From the NCBI GenBank assembly GCA_033063855.1, contig CP093831.1, forward strand, positions 9,796,001 through 9,860,000: a stretch of DNA of 64,000 nt, read 5' to 3'. Of this stretch, positions 1 through 13,000 are shown in pieces. Both the position numbers and the translations under genes were made by a program. Numbering within the stretch: the first letter of the stretch is position 1; each line of letters opens with the position of its first letter. This DNA comes from Smittia aterrima. Lineage: Eukaryota; Arthropoda; Insecta; Diptera; Chironomidae. Below the pieces are notes generated by a model. It ran no database searches. It was not told the DNA's origin and saw nothing but the letters and a program-made list of their open reading frames with translations.

Positions 1-510
1 TGAACGTGAGTAGGCACAGAGTGCCGACAGCAGCTCGAAGACTTGCTTCTTGACAATCTCATTGTTGGTGTCTAAAGCAGCCGCCAACTTCGAGACGTAA
101 TCGCTGTTCTCGACGATGTAATCCAAACCAATTCGCGAGTCCATGGTGATATCGCTGCTCGCTGGTGATGATGTCGCTTCCTGATCACGTTCGAGAAACA
201 CTTCGTCGTCTTCGGCTTCTGTAAAGCATAACAATGGAATGTTATTTACTCGCAGATTCATTTTCTCTTTGAGAGCTTTTATTTTTCAATTCTCAGATTG
301 ACTTAAAATTTTATCGCGCGCGCAGTTGAAACTTCGTTTGTCAACTAACGTGAGAAATCTGAATGGCAAAAAATAGATAAAAAAAAAGGTTTTCTTGTTG
401 TTTTCCTTAGCGTTCTCACCGCCTCGATTGGAATCTACTTGAGCGAAACCTATCGATGATAAAGGCTTGCGCTTCTGTGTTGGTGCAATATCAGCAGCTC
501 GTAAGCTCAT
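1..510 (-). CDS. form3: INF2/Form3-type formin, 5' end (partial, two exons)
   Basis: Exons 420-510 and 1-218 read in phase (G|AA split codon; donor GTGAGA, acceptor TTTACAG). The second exon encodes GLDYIVENSDYVSKLAAAL followed by DTNNEIVKKQVFELLSALCA, the armadillo-like part of the GTPase-binding/FH3 region of INF2-class formins, which nucleate and sever actin. The first exon gives about 30 residues, then an acidic linker (EAEDDEVF). The gene continues off the left edge, so the FH1/FH2 domains are not visible. The ATG at 508-510 has an in-frame stop just upstream (TTT TAA ATG). INF2 proteins normally have roughly 100 more residues of this domain before the conserved block, so this may be an alternative short N-terminus. 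The first exon could instead be an internal exon whose acceptor I misread (…TTTAAATGAG). Family assignment is firm; the start is moderate. Confidence 0.72.
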
Positions 511-3500
511 TTAAAAATAAAACATTTTATTGCGAACGAGAGCTGAGGGAAAACGGCCCGATATAGACGCTTCTTCAAGACGCTCATAAATATTGTCATC
601 GACTGTTTGAGAGCGCGGACAAGGCACGGCTATAAAATAATTATAATCTCCAAAGCAAAGAACGACGACTGCCTGATGACTATATTTGTCGTAAAATGGG
701 ATTCAAGATAAAAAGCTTTTTTTTTAAAGTCAACTGTCGCGATATGATCGAAGAAGAACCATCAAAGTGTCTATCGCATGGGAATTGTCTATTTTGTCTT
801 ATCGACGTTTCGTTTTAGCGAATTATGAGAGCTTTCCGTTTCGATTCTACAAGCAATTTATTTGTTTTGCTTTGTCAACATCGAACTGACGCTCCATCAT
901 CGTCAAACAAGAAGTTAAAGACAAGTCAAGAGAATTTTGTCTACGCTTTCACTTTATTCCAAAACTTCACGTCTTGAAAAGGAGAAGTCGTTGGGAAAAC
1001 CTCTTTGGCGATCAAGAAGATTAGCGACGATTCCACTAATTCACGTCGCGATGATTTGCATAATTTTCGGATGAAACAAGAGCAAAGTTTATTGGTAACG
1101 ATCGCTGTCGTTCAGAAATCGCTTAAGTCTTATACAAAGATGGAGAAGAGAAATAAAGCAAACAGACTTTAAAAGTTAATCAACGCCTATTTGCGTATTA
1201 ATGTTAATGCCACTTTGATTGTCCACTAGGCGTCGTTATTACAACGGAGATCTCATTAAATCACTTGGGAACAAGCAATCGCTCAAACATGAGATTGAGT
1301 TATTAAGTGTCGAGTAGGGGAAGGAAGTTTTTATTCCCCTGAGAAGACAAATCGTCGTTGAGCAGATCTTTGGTCGAAATCAATAAATCCTTGTCGATGG
1401 CACACATTTCGAGACATAATTTATTGACATTGATCTCTGACTTTGCTCGAAATCACTTTTCAGCATGGTCATTGTTTCGTTACCGCATCCACAAACAGTT
1501 TGACGTAAAAGCGAGTTCGTGTGTAGGGGGCGACGACAATCGCTCGCAAATTTTCCATTCTCTCGCTGTGTTTTTTTTTGCCAACTTCTCAATGATTTAT
1601 ATGCGCTTGAAGCATTTGAATCAAACAAAGTAACGACTTTATTCGCCACCAACTCACCAGCAGCTCTTCGCTCCACAAGGTGCGATGATTAAAACGTCTT
1701 TCACCGCAATATTCCAGCAGTTTACGAGCCACGGCTTAAATATTATTAAGCGTAATGAGTGCGATTACTTTCCACTTGCGCGTTAATGTCTTTCGTCGAA
1801 TGCCATGCTCGTACGTCTTGCTTTGAAGAAAACCTCGTAAAAAAGTCTTCGGGGCAAAATCGAAGTGGAAATTATCATTGGACCTCGATGCGACGAACGA
1901 CCAGCAATTTGCGGTGTGACGAATGAATTAAAGAGCTTCGTCATGGGCTTAATAAGTGAGCTAGTGATATTCACTTAGCTCGTTGTGTCTATCAATTAGA
2001 CACGATATAACTTAATTAGACATTCTGTGTCTTGTTTGAGCAACATCCACGCTAATTGAACTGCTGCTGTCTTATTCCTTATAATTAAATTTCAATTATT
2101 AAAACTCTCTCAAGACCATTTGCTGTGGGCTCTGTTTATTGAGGAAGCTTCAATCGTGAAGAAATAAAGTTCTCAGCACAATTAGCGATCGATGTTGTTT
2201 ACACCTTACAAAGCGATTGGAGAAAGACTTATCATCGCACTCACTTCAAGCTCATCGCGTAAAAGCTTTGAGCACGACTCTTCGATATTAAATTTCATCG
2301 CGCGCGCGGCGACACTAAAACGAAATGAAACTAACAAACTCGACTAAGTCATTCACGAATTGTTATTACATAAAACAGAATTAACCCGTCCCACCTTCAA
2401 GCACGAAAGCATGAGATCGTCTTTGACATTGAAAAAGATTTCTTATGAATCGAACAAGCGCGAGTCTTTCTTTCTTCTCGGTCGCGGCATTAGAAGAAGT
2501 TTTACTCGACTTGACTCTGTAATTTTCTTTTCTTTTGATGGTCGATGCAAATCTCCATTTGCTCGTTAGACAATCTTTTCGTGTTTTCGAGGAGAGTGAG
2601 AGTTTGAAACGCCACGCGATTTGAAGGTCAACGTGCACTCGACTTTATGCCTCGCATTTGTCGCCGCCGTTCGCTTTACATTTCGATCTCGCGATGTTTC
2701 TACAACTGATTTGCGTTTTTCTTTGCTTTCTGCACGATCGGAATCTGGCGGCGATTGATGAAACATGTGTAAATGAATTGCGCAAATGAATTCCAAGCGC
2801 ACATAGAAATCTATTTTAGGCTGATCGATTGTTAAGTGCAATTCAGCTCCTTTTGGCTTCTCTCTCGTCGTCGTCGTCATCAATTTAAAGCCGCTGCGCT
2901 GTTGACTATTTTAAGCGAGACTTTGTTGCAAACCGCAAAAAGCAATTCCGATTATACAAATTGCATCTCTCGTTCTCTTTCGGCATAAGGAAAAAATAAT
3001 TCCTAAACGACTTCAATCTCTTCTTTAGACTTAAAAGCAAAACCATTTAAGCACTTGTTGGTGACTCTGCCTTCGGTTTCCTGTGTAAATTCAGCAAACT
3101 CTCTTCAACTAGATTGAACGTTTATCAATTTAAAGTTAAGTTCAAGAGCTTCACGTCTTTCTTTGTAAAAGTCTCAGTTCCTTCCGAAGCAATCGCAAAC
3201 ATAAAATAAGTTTTTTACCAAACAAAGTCGGAATAAATTTTATTCCAACATCCGACTTATGAGTCACCAAGCTTGAAGTGTGTTTAGAAGCGTTCGAGCG
3301 GCCAATTATAAAATCAAATCGACAAGTCATGTCTATGAGCATCGCAATCATTCATGACGCTCGCACCCACGCATTTTGGACAACATTTGGTGGTTGAGAC
3401 ACAAATCGAAGCCATCAAGAAATCATCATTCTCTTGCTAGCGTTTCAAGTCAAAAAGACAATTATCAATTGAGCTGAGGACCAACCCACGCTTACGTTGT

Positions 3501-6500
3501 AATCCGCGATGTTTAACGTGAAACAAAAAAACTGGATTTACAATAGACTTTTATTTCTGAGTTTCGAGAACTTTTAAAATGACTTTCAATGACACATCGC
3601 GAGAATGATTTTCCGCGGATATCAAATGGCGATTAATTTACTGCTCGTTTGATATTTCTCTGTTCGACTTTTGCCAGAAGTAGAAAAGACTGTTGGCGTT
3701 TCTCGCTTAAGCTGATGCAGTTGCGAGAGTGGATTCTGACGTTTTCGACTGAGTAAGACGAGTTTATCGATCGCTCAATTCTGTCATAACCGTTGAATTC
3801 GCAATTCAACTTCGGAGACAAAAAACTCTTTTTCCATTTTAAGACGTAAGGAGTTCATTGACAAAGTGTCGCGATGTGAAGTTGACAGATACAAATTGTT
3901 TATCATATTGAAAGAAAGATTTCGCCCTCAACGAGCGAAACGAATCCTCGAAGAGTCGAGCAAAGCAACAAAAAAAACTACGATTTTAATCCACAAGACG
4001 AAATGAGTTCATTGATATTTGAATGACGAAGGGGAGAAAAAAATTGAGAGTTAAAGAAGAAAAAAAAATCAATCAAGAAAACATAAACTTGAATTTTTAA
4101 ATGGCATAAACGATATTTATTCATGATCAAAAGCATCTAAATTGCACCTTTCCGACCAAATACGGACGTTCCAAGGCAGGAATTGTAAGTTTCGGCCGGA
4201 CAAAAGTCTTCGTTCCCTTCCTTGGCGTCGCTTCGTTCCTTCAAGAAATATCATCCGCAATAATTTTCTCGTGTAATTGCACAATGTCAATAATTACTTA
4301 ACGAGCCACTCGAACCATTTCGGTGAGCATCATCGTGTCTGTGAAAGGAGTGAACAGCTTCACATTGTCTTAAGGATTGTTAATGGTGAACAAACGAGAT
4401 CTTTGACTTTACAACGAAATTTCTCAATGATTTCCAGTGAAAAATAAAATTGTTTTGACCGTCGATATCTTAAAGTAGACGTGAAGCTCGAATCTTTGAG
4501 TTGCAATCTCTGACTTGCTCGGAAATCAAAGTATTTCGTGATCACTGCTTCGTACAGCCGGTCTGACCTTTAGACCATTTTCCGAATCTGTCGATTGTGT
4601 CTATGACGAGATGAATGCGAGTGTGTGTCGATGGAAATAAATCGTGAGTTGGCGAGCGAGCTACGTTCGAACAACGAATTTCTTTTTCCTCCTTCCATGG
4701 TCGATTAACGCACGGAAACTCAACAGCCAAACGATGGTTTTCGCTTGATCCATGGCCAATTTCACAGTTACGCATGGTCAAATGCATCCGGAGTGCCTCC
4801 GAATTGTTTTTGAAGGAACAGGTGCCGCTTCGCACTCTCGCATTCATTAGAATTCTAATACATCAACATCGAATGGCAGTGTTGAATGGGGAAAACACAA
4901 ATGTTTTGACGGTTGGCGCTGTTGTTGTTGTTAGCTTTGCACAACTCGCTCTCCGTCCTTGTATCAGATTAACAATTTATCTCATGAAATTTATATTTTT
5001 CTTTGCCGCTCGTTTCGCGAAGCTTCTGTTGAATCCGAAAAAGATTCGTTCGAGCTCGAATCTTCAGAATCTTCTTTCAATCTCTTCGGGGACAGACATT
5101 CTTCGCATTCTTCGCCTGTCCAGAAGAAATTCCATCGACGTCTCTCGTCGTCCGCTAATGCTAACTCAATATTGACTCAAACGATTCATTCGTTTTCTCT
5201 CCAGCAAAATGCTTTCAACATTCCCGTTCTCGACACTCGCAAGCAAATATTTTTCCGGCAGTTCCGCTTAATTGAAAAATTCCTCAAATCGATGGCTCAA
5301 GTTCTGGATGTTTCTCGCTGTTTTTTTTTATCTTCGTGGTGAAGGCTAAGCCGCCGACGTTGAATTCAAAGCGTGAAAATATAAATCCACGGAAATTTGA
5401 CACATCCGTAATTAATATTTTGCGATCCATTCCGATATGGCGAATCAATTGGATGGGCATTTAATTCTAAGAGAGATTTATGTTGTTCTTGCCAGATATT
5501 CAATTCCCAATCTCTTCTTCGATGGCTTCTCAACACCAAATGTTTAAACTCCGCTTTTGAGCTTAAATATTTTGCCTGCTTCACATTCAAGTTGCACATC
5601 CTACGTGAATTTTCGTGAATATTATTTATTTCGTTTCGTGTATGAATATTAAACGTCGCTTTTTTCTGTTAAACATGTTTTTATGTACTTCATCGAACGG
5701 CTTTAGAATCGAGAAGGAAATTACAGGTCTCTCGATGATATGGCCGTTGTCAGATACGCGAACAATGTAATTTCGCTTTCGGGGTCGGCAAAGTGCGGTA
5801 GAAGATTTTTTTGGACAAGAATTATAAAAAAATCTCTTTTGGGAAAGGTTTGTCAGTTACGTCGATAATTTTTAATTAAAAATTCAGAACTTCCCAATCA
5901 ACGATCGATTCTTTAAGCTCTCGACCTCCGCAGTAAACTTGCTAAGACGGTAATCATGTTTATGCAAATTTGTCGGTCAGCAAAGTGAGTGAGAAAGGGA
6001 AAATGAAATTCTCGAAAGAAGAAAACGAATAAAGTTTTAATTAAAGCGAACGTAAAGCGATTCCGAGAAGCTGTCGATATTGAGCGAGATATTAAGCGTT
6101 TCGTGTCGTAAATTGAAGCAGAAGGAATTCTGAAGCAGAGAATGTTTCTCGTGTCATAAGACGTTATGTAACTTAAGAGGGAAAATCCTTGACAAAAAAA
6201 TTGTTTAATGTCTCGTCATGTATCCGCGATCGCGGTGAATAATTTCGAACCTGAAACTTAATTCGAGTTCATAAATCAATCATTTTCAACAAGAATTAAT
6301 AATTGTTTTCCATCGAAGCTTTTCATGATCGATAATTACGACAGATTGAAGGTTCATTTGGGCTTTTTTCGCACCTCATCGAGAGTTCAAAGTGATCTCT
6401 TGAAAGTGAATTAAGAGAAAATAAACGAATATCGAAACAAGCCTTTTCGTAGATCGTCTTTGCGATCGATGTTCTTAATTTTTTTGTATCAGCGCTAAAG

Positions 6501-6854
6501 AGAAACTCTCAGCAACATGTAAATTAATTATCGCAACGTGTTTTGGGAACAGGGAAAGAAACATCCGCGGATTGAGACGCGAAAACTGAACAAGACAATT
6601 AATAGTCAATTACGAAATTACAAGAAAATGTTTCGTTTCTCTGTTAAACGCTTCTTAAGTTATGGGCGCAGTTAACAACAGGTGTGTTTCGTGTAACAAT
6701 TTCTCACCTCACACCGAAAGAGATCTCGCCAATTTGAAATTGAAATGTGATAAATTTATGTTGTACTTGCATTTCTGCCTTTCGATTGTCGCGCGAGTGA
6801 CAAACCCGAGCTGTCACAATAAAATCCCAATATTAGAGCCGCGCTCATTGGAAA
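511..6854. other. Long non-genic stretch upstream of the formin exon
   Basis: AT-rich DNA without any frame that shows a recognisable domain, or splice-linked conserved coding. The longest open frames (4774-5175 and 4959-5342, plus, different frames of the same DNA) have no family resemblance and no convincing donor or acceptor. It could hold promoter or enhancer DNA or a long intron of the formin gene on the minus strand. I see no RNA gene. Confidence 0.5.
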
Positions 6855-6856
6855 TA

Positions 6857-6924
6857 GGGTGATTTACGTTGGGACAGACACGTACCCTCCGACAGACACT
6901 CACTATTGTGAGCTTCCCTGACCA
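6857..6924 (+). repeat. Left terminal inverted repeat (68 bp)
   Basis: Left arm of the foldback element. It matches the reverse complement of the right arm base for base and ends at CCCTGACCA, after which the two arms diverge. Confidence 0.92.
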
Positions 6925-7001
6925 GCTAATTTTTTAATTTTCATTTTTCTGATCGCTTTAATTATTTAGCTTTCGGAAACTTGCAATGAAATTTTTCTCC
7001 G

Positions 7002-7069
7002 TGGTCAGGGAAGCTCACAATAGTGAGTGTCTGTCGGAGGGTACGTGTCTGTCCCAACGTAAATCACCC
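7002..7069 (-). repeat. Right terminal inverted repeat (68 bp)
   Basis: Right arm of the foldback element. It begins TGGTCAGGG and ends CGTAAATCACCC before the flanking TA. Confidence 0.92.
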
Positions 7070-7071
7070 TA

Positions 7072-10000
7072 CGATAATTTGTAATTTTAATTTTATTTGT
7101 GCAGCGCTAGGAGACACAAAGAGACTTGAAGTGCTTAACTTATATGATGGCGCCAAGCGATGAGTTTAGTGATCGAGAAACGTACTCGAGGCTACTTAAC
7201 CGTCTCAAATCAGAACGAAATTGAAGGAATTTAAAGATAACTTAATCCAAACCATTTACAATCCACTCAGACATGAATTTGCTTAATACTTTGAAGATTC
7301 AAAAGCCTTTAGGCATCAACTAATTTGAATTAATTTCGATCTCTTAGCAACAGACCAGTTCACAATTTAATTGCGCAATCAACTAGCGGATTATTGTTAT
7401 GAGTACTCAAATTGTTGAAGCTTTAACGATCATCATCTAATTGAGTTTACTTTGGAAACTTTGACTATCTTCTAATCATTTATCAGATTCTGTCCTCATC
7501 ACAGTTTTATAAAACTTCGTGATGAACAAAAATTGAATTTCTTTCTCGGGAGTCTTCTTCTTGAACGTAATTTGTATAATTTTTTGCTGCAATTTAATAA
7601 GCGACAAAGTATTTGTGAACATGGAGACATTAATTATTATTGAGAGTGAACCGAACTCGTTTGATGAAAAATATCCCGGTTTGCAACAAGTTTGCGATCT
7701 GCCCGATCCTAAAAAAAAAGTTTTCGTCTTTGGATGGCAACCCAATTTATCAAAGTTCCCACCGATTCCCAAGTGGCGATTGCATGTTCGACTGTCAACT
7801 TTTTAAAGAAGATGAGTTGATGCAAGGAGTCAAAATGTACAGGTCATAGTTGAACACAGAAGATATGAAAAAAAGTTGCGAGGGCAAATCATAAAGTTCG
7901 ATTGAATATTCAATAAAAGTAAAATCAAACAAGTTCAAGACGTCACGAGTCGACAGATGACGACTCGAGTGGTTTATTTGATCCACGAAATATTCAAGAG
8001 CTCAGTTGAGTTTAAAGTTTCATCACGTCTCGTCATTCAAATGGTTCAATGGAACAGAATGCCAAGTGTTGTTCGCTAATTAGACTCTTGTTAATCTCGT
8101 TACTCCCATTGAATTATCGCGGCGCTAAGCGCACTTTGAAAGTAAATATTTGAAGTATTCAGCAAGCTACTGACTGCGAGACCAATTTGCTCCACCAAAC
8201 TATGCAAATTGTTGCAGAAATGTGCACTTGGCTTCGGCGAGAGTGACAAATATTCGCAATTCAATTGAAATAATTTTCCATAAATTTTCAACTTGGAGAG
8301 AGAGAGGAAAGTTTTATTTATTTTTAACTGCACGTGAATTTATGTTGTTCCCTCTTGAAGCCGAACGTAAATCGCTGGAATTGAATAATTCAGCAACTTT
8401 TTCGTGCTATTAACTTGAGCTCTTTTTGCGAAACTGTTGCTCGAGCAAGATTAATGCAAATTCTCTGAGGGAAAATCCAGTTTTTGTCGATTCCTCAGCG
8501 TAACTCAATTAATTAGCGAATGATTTTTAGGACAAACATTGACGAAACCTAATCGACTCCAGCTGTTTAAGTAATTACAGCTGATAGGCATTTCGCTGTT
8601 CATAAGTTTGCTACTGCAACTTCTAATATTCACGTCACCTTTTTCACTTTCAATCGATCAATTATCCGCCTCACATTGCCTGCTCAAAGTTGTTGAAATT
8701 GATCAATTAAATTGTTGTTTTCTTGAATGAATTCTTGAATGAATTTTGATCACGACCAGTCAAGCGTTTAAAACGCAATAAATAACAATCAAATTTCGAT
8801 TTAGAGACACTTGATGCAACCGAAAATAATCTTATTCGATGTGTTATGAATAATTTTTGAGAATCTGCGTTTACTTCTGAAGTCAATGCCACAAAACTCA
8901 GCTCCACAGCAAGCGATTCAAGTTGATTGATTTCCAATTTGCTCTGATCTCCCTCGAAGTTTTCATGTTCATTGCTGTTCAAATGCATGTTCATGTGTCT
9001 TTCTGTTATTCTTTAATTGGAGCAGAGAATGGATTCTCGAGTTTTGATATTGAAACTTCGCATTCAGTTGATTGACAAACTGCTGACCGCCCGCTGAGAA
9101 CGCGTTACCCGTCTCGTCCATAATTAATGAAGTGTCAAACGAGCGAAGATTCAGAAATTAATTTCAATTCGATGTGTTGCGATGACAAATCATGCGCTTA
9201 AGGCTGATGACTTTGATGATAAGGAATTGAATAATTTGATTTGTCCTTGATGTGAGTTGAGTTGCGGGTTGGCATTTTCAGCGCAAGTTAAAGCACTCGA
9301 TGATTAATGCGAAATGAATTTGAGTTGTTTAACATACGCGAATTGTCGCAACAGATGCAAGCAAGCAAATTGTCATTCATTGTCCTCTCCTTATTCGACT
9401 TGACTCGTCCATTGTTCTCATTTTTTTTGAAGAGAGATTAGAATGAATATGGAATTCCTAAACGAAATTTTTGCAATCATTTCTCGATTGTTTTCCATTT
9501 AAGCCGCCAAATCGTCATGTTGTCAATTGCGATCAAGGATAACCCAATGCACTCGACAATGTTGCAATTGGTTTGCTGTCGCAATGATCGATCACTCGAG
9601 ACGCCTCTTGAAAATAAAACTTATTTCTCGCGCTCGCCACCAAAGGCTTTGATGAATCGCTTCTGTTACACAAAATAATTTAAAGAAGAAGTCGCATCTC
9701 ATCTGAATTAATAAAACACTTTAGATCGTAATGGCCGTAATCTGACATCGTCTTCTTTTCAAAAAAAAATTGATGATCGCTCCAAGCGGATCAGCCATAA
9801 AACGCTGAAGACGTCTCAAAGGTGCGTGATGAATGGCCATGAAGCAACTTGGGCTGCTGCACCGTCTTCGATTACAGAAAATTGCGTAAGATGTTAAGTC
9901 ATTGTCCCGTCATAATTCATAATTACGTGCCTGTTAAAATGAAACTTGTCAACGACGACAATTAAGCTTTAAAGACGAATATAAAATGCTTTTTATGATC

Positions 10001-13000
10001 AACAAATCGGAACCGGCGACATAAATATTTTTATCAGTGTTGTTTGGAGAAAGGTGACCAATTAGCATCGAAAAGTTGCCATCCAACCTGCATAACAATT
10101 AATTTTTTGTCAACCGAAAACGTTATAAAACTAAGTTTTACAATTTCCCTTGCCGCGCTATCGCTTTAAAGAAGGTCGCATTTTATATAATCGCCTCTTG
10201 AGCTTCATTGTCTTATTTTCCTTTAAATCGTAAAGAGAGCAGTTGTTTCATTCAATTCAACAACAATGATCGAAAGAAATGTGGAAAAGAAAAGAAGATT
10301 TCCCCGCCGAATCATAAAACACTCGAGCTTATGTTTGTCATCGTCGTCTGTTTGCCTGTCGTGCGTAGAGCTGAATTAAACAATTAAAAGAGTGAGAGAG
10401 GGCGGCGTCTTGTCGCTTTAATAAATCGTTAAACTTCCGGTGTAAATTCTCCAAACAAAGAACTTAAATCGAATATGCCTCTTCACGTTCAGAACTGAAA
10501 AGTCAGAACTGAGTGAGAACGAAGACTAATCGTTTGTAGTTTATGTTCAAGTTCTCGGGAAATCTCATTTATTATTCGCAGTTGGCTCCAGCCAAGCGTT
10601 GAAGGTTTCATCGTCTGCTTCGGTCAGTCTTTAGGGACATTTACACCACAGATTGAGACGTTCACAATCTCCTCGAGCGATTTTCAGTGAATGCTTTTGA
10701 ATTGAAAGGAATTTCTGTCGGGGAAGCTATAGCACGAGCTGATTAAACAGTCGCTTAACCTTTCGTGTGATTAAAATGCCTTCGAAGAGTGAATAAAACA
10801 ACATCGGCTTTAGGTTGAACACACTTGAGTCTTGGCGAAATGTATATTATGACCAAATTTGTATTAATTTAAGGTCAACCGATGAGTAAACCTTGCACGT
10901 TCGCTCACACAGAGTCGAATACGCGAGGCGACGAGAGCGAAGAAAAATCTTTACCTACACAAGATTGAGTCAGCGCAAAGTCGAAGAAGAATGAATGAAT
11001 CGAAATGATAAACAGTTCCAACACTCTCCACGTCCGCTAAATTGCTTTTCAACTTTTATGAAGCATAATGCGCTTCGCTTGGAAAGTGTAACAACATAAA
11101 CTCTTGAAGCGAAAACATTTTTCTGCTCATTTATTTATAGATTTTCAATGCTAGCAGTGACAACATTCTCCGACAAGCATTTGGAATAGTTTTGTCGCGT
11201 TTTTTTTGTGCAACCGTAAGACAAGACAGAGAAAAATTAAAAATAATAAAGGTGCAATTCCTTTTTGCCAGTGCTCGTAACCTTGATGTAGATTTATGAT
11301 CCTCATATGGAGTTAACATGGCGTTTAGTTTGAGCAATTAAGATTGAAGTAAGAAAAGTGAGAGAAGGGGGAAACACATTTTAAAACTTCCACCCATGAC
11401 GACGATCAACGATAAGGATCAACGATCTAAGTCGAGCAATTCGTTTCTTCCTCATGTCTCACTCGCTGTTATTTTTTATTGAGAAAAATTTACACTCATT
11501 AAGTTTATTAATTGGTCACTACTTGTAATGACGATTGACTGTCAATTTTTCATTTTCATCGCTTCGCATTTATCACTTGACCGGGGCTTTCTCGGAATTT
11601 CTCTGTTTGCGTGTGGCAATCAATGACGCAAAAGTTCAACGAAACTAAGAGAAGCGCTTAATAAATTGTATCGAATGACTTAATTGATGCTTCACCGCTT
11701 CGGAAATAAAAGCGAAAGTATTTGAAATTTATGTGATTGGTGTTAAGAGTCGATCTTAGACTCATAGCAGCTCTTAAGCTCTGGCCATAATTCAATAAAA
11801 AAAAAGTTATTTTTTTAATGCCGCAGATCGTTGGCAAATTGAGAAGCTCTCTAGTGAGATGGCAATAAATATCGCGGCTAAATTCGAATAATCACACTCG
11901 TTACGTCTTGAAATGATTTAAATCGAAGTGTCTACACATGTTTTTCGTATTAAGCGAAGCTGTTTAATGCTTTTTCGCGGTGCAATTTATTAGGATTATT
12001 ATGTTGCACAGAAATTTATTCGCTTCTGTGCACAGTGAATAATAAAAATCGATTGGATTGCTAACGATTTTCTGTCGATCGATTGGGAATAAACGAGCCG
12101 AATACGAACAATATTGGTTTTCCTCTCTCTACAAATCTAAGTATGGAGCTTGCGCCCGATTAGTTTGTGGAGCTGACAGTTACACGCATGTTAAGTATGC
12201 AAAACTCTACTTGAAGCCATTCCGCAAGCCGCGAGCCGATCACCAACTCGAAATAATGGACAGTGCAGGGAAATAGAGAAACGCTCGCTTACAGATCGAA
12301 AATGATTGGAATTTTTCTCTATTACAAATTGAAATTTGTACATAAATAAAGATTTCGTTGCCTACAGGCCCGAACGAAGAGAATATGAAATATGGTTCTG
12401 ATTATCATCACTGAATTAACAATCTCGAGTATGGAGAAGTCTCGCGGCAACTGCAGCGCGACAACAACGACGTCGTCATTTGAAGAAAAGGGAAAACTTC
12501 AATTATGAATAGCCGAACAGACGATTTGCATTTGAAAGAAGAAGAGGTTGGAAAACAAAGGACTTTTTATTCGTTTGAAGACGAAATAGTAAAGTGTCTC
12601 AAGCTCCGTTGAAAAAGCCCTAAACACAATCTTTTTAAGGTGAAGGTAAGCAAACATCTTTGTCGTTCGCGTCACCAACGCGCCATTTGAATTAAACTGT
12701 TACGAGCTTTTATCTTCTCTGTGTTACGTCGAGCAGGTTTTTCCTTTTAATTAATGAAATTATTATCTGTGGCTTTTCTTATTTCATTGCGAGGCGCGCG
12801 AGAGAAAAATTAAAATATATGACAAATCTATATTTGGGCGAGTGCGCCTTTTTCCCTCGTTCAACTAATTTGAAAAACGTGTTATAAATTATTCGATTGA
12901 AATATAATATTATCAATAATATTTGATCGTCGATTTCACATTCGCTCTCTTGCATTTCGCGCAAAACTTTAAAAGGCTTCTGCGAGGCCTAAATTACCTT

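Larger units (their letters stand above)
6857..7069. mobile_element. Foldback MITE-like element with 68-bp perfect TIRs and TA flanks
   Basis: Two arms, 6857-6924 and 7002-7069, are perfect reverse complements for 68 bp, beginning GGGTGATTTACG. The internal spacer is about 77 bp, AT-rich and non-coding. The element is bounded on both sides by TA (6855-6856 and 7070-7071), the target duplication typical of Tc1/mariner-class insertions. Total length is 213 bp with no coding capacity, so it is a non-autonomous element that would need a transposase in trans. Each arm carries GACAGACAC twice, 18 bp apart, and an inner palindrome CTCAC-TATT-GTGAG. The arms show no mismatch, which suggests a recent insertion or conversion. 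If transcribed, the pair would form a long perfect hairpin. The superfamily is inferred from the TA alone. Confidence 0.9.

Noticed and set aside
1984..2035. Hairpin-like TGTCTA…TAGACA words
   Set aside because: Only a 7-8 bp stem plus an imperfect third copy; too short for a miRNA precursor and common by chance.
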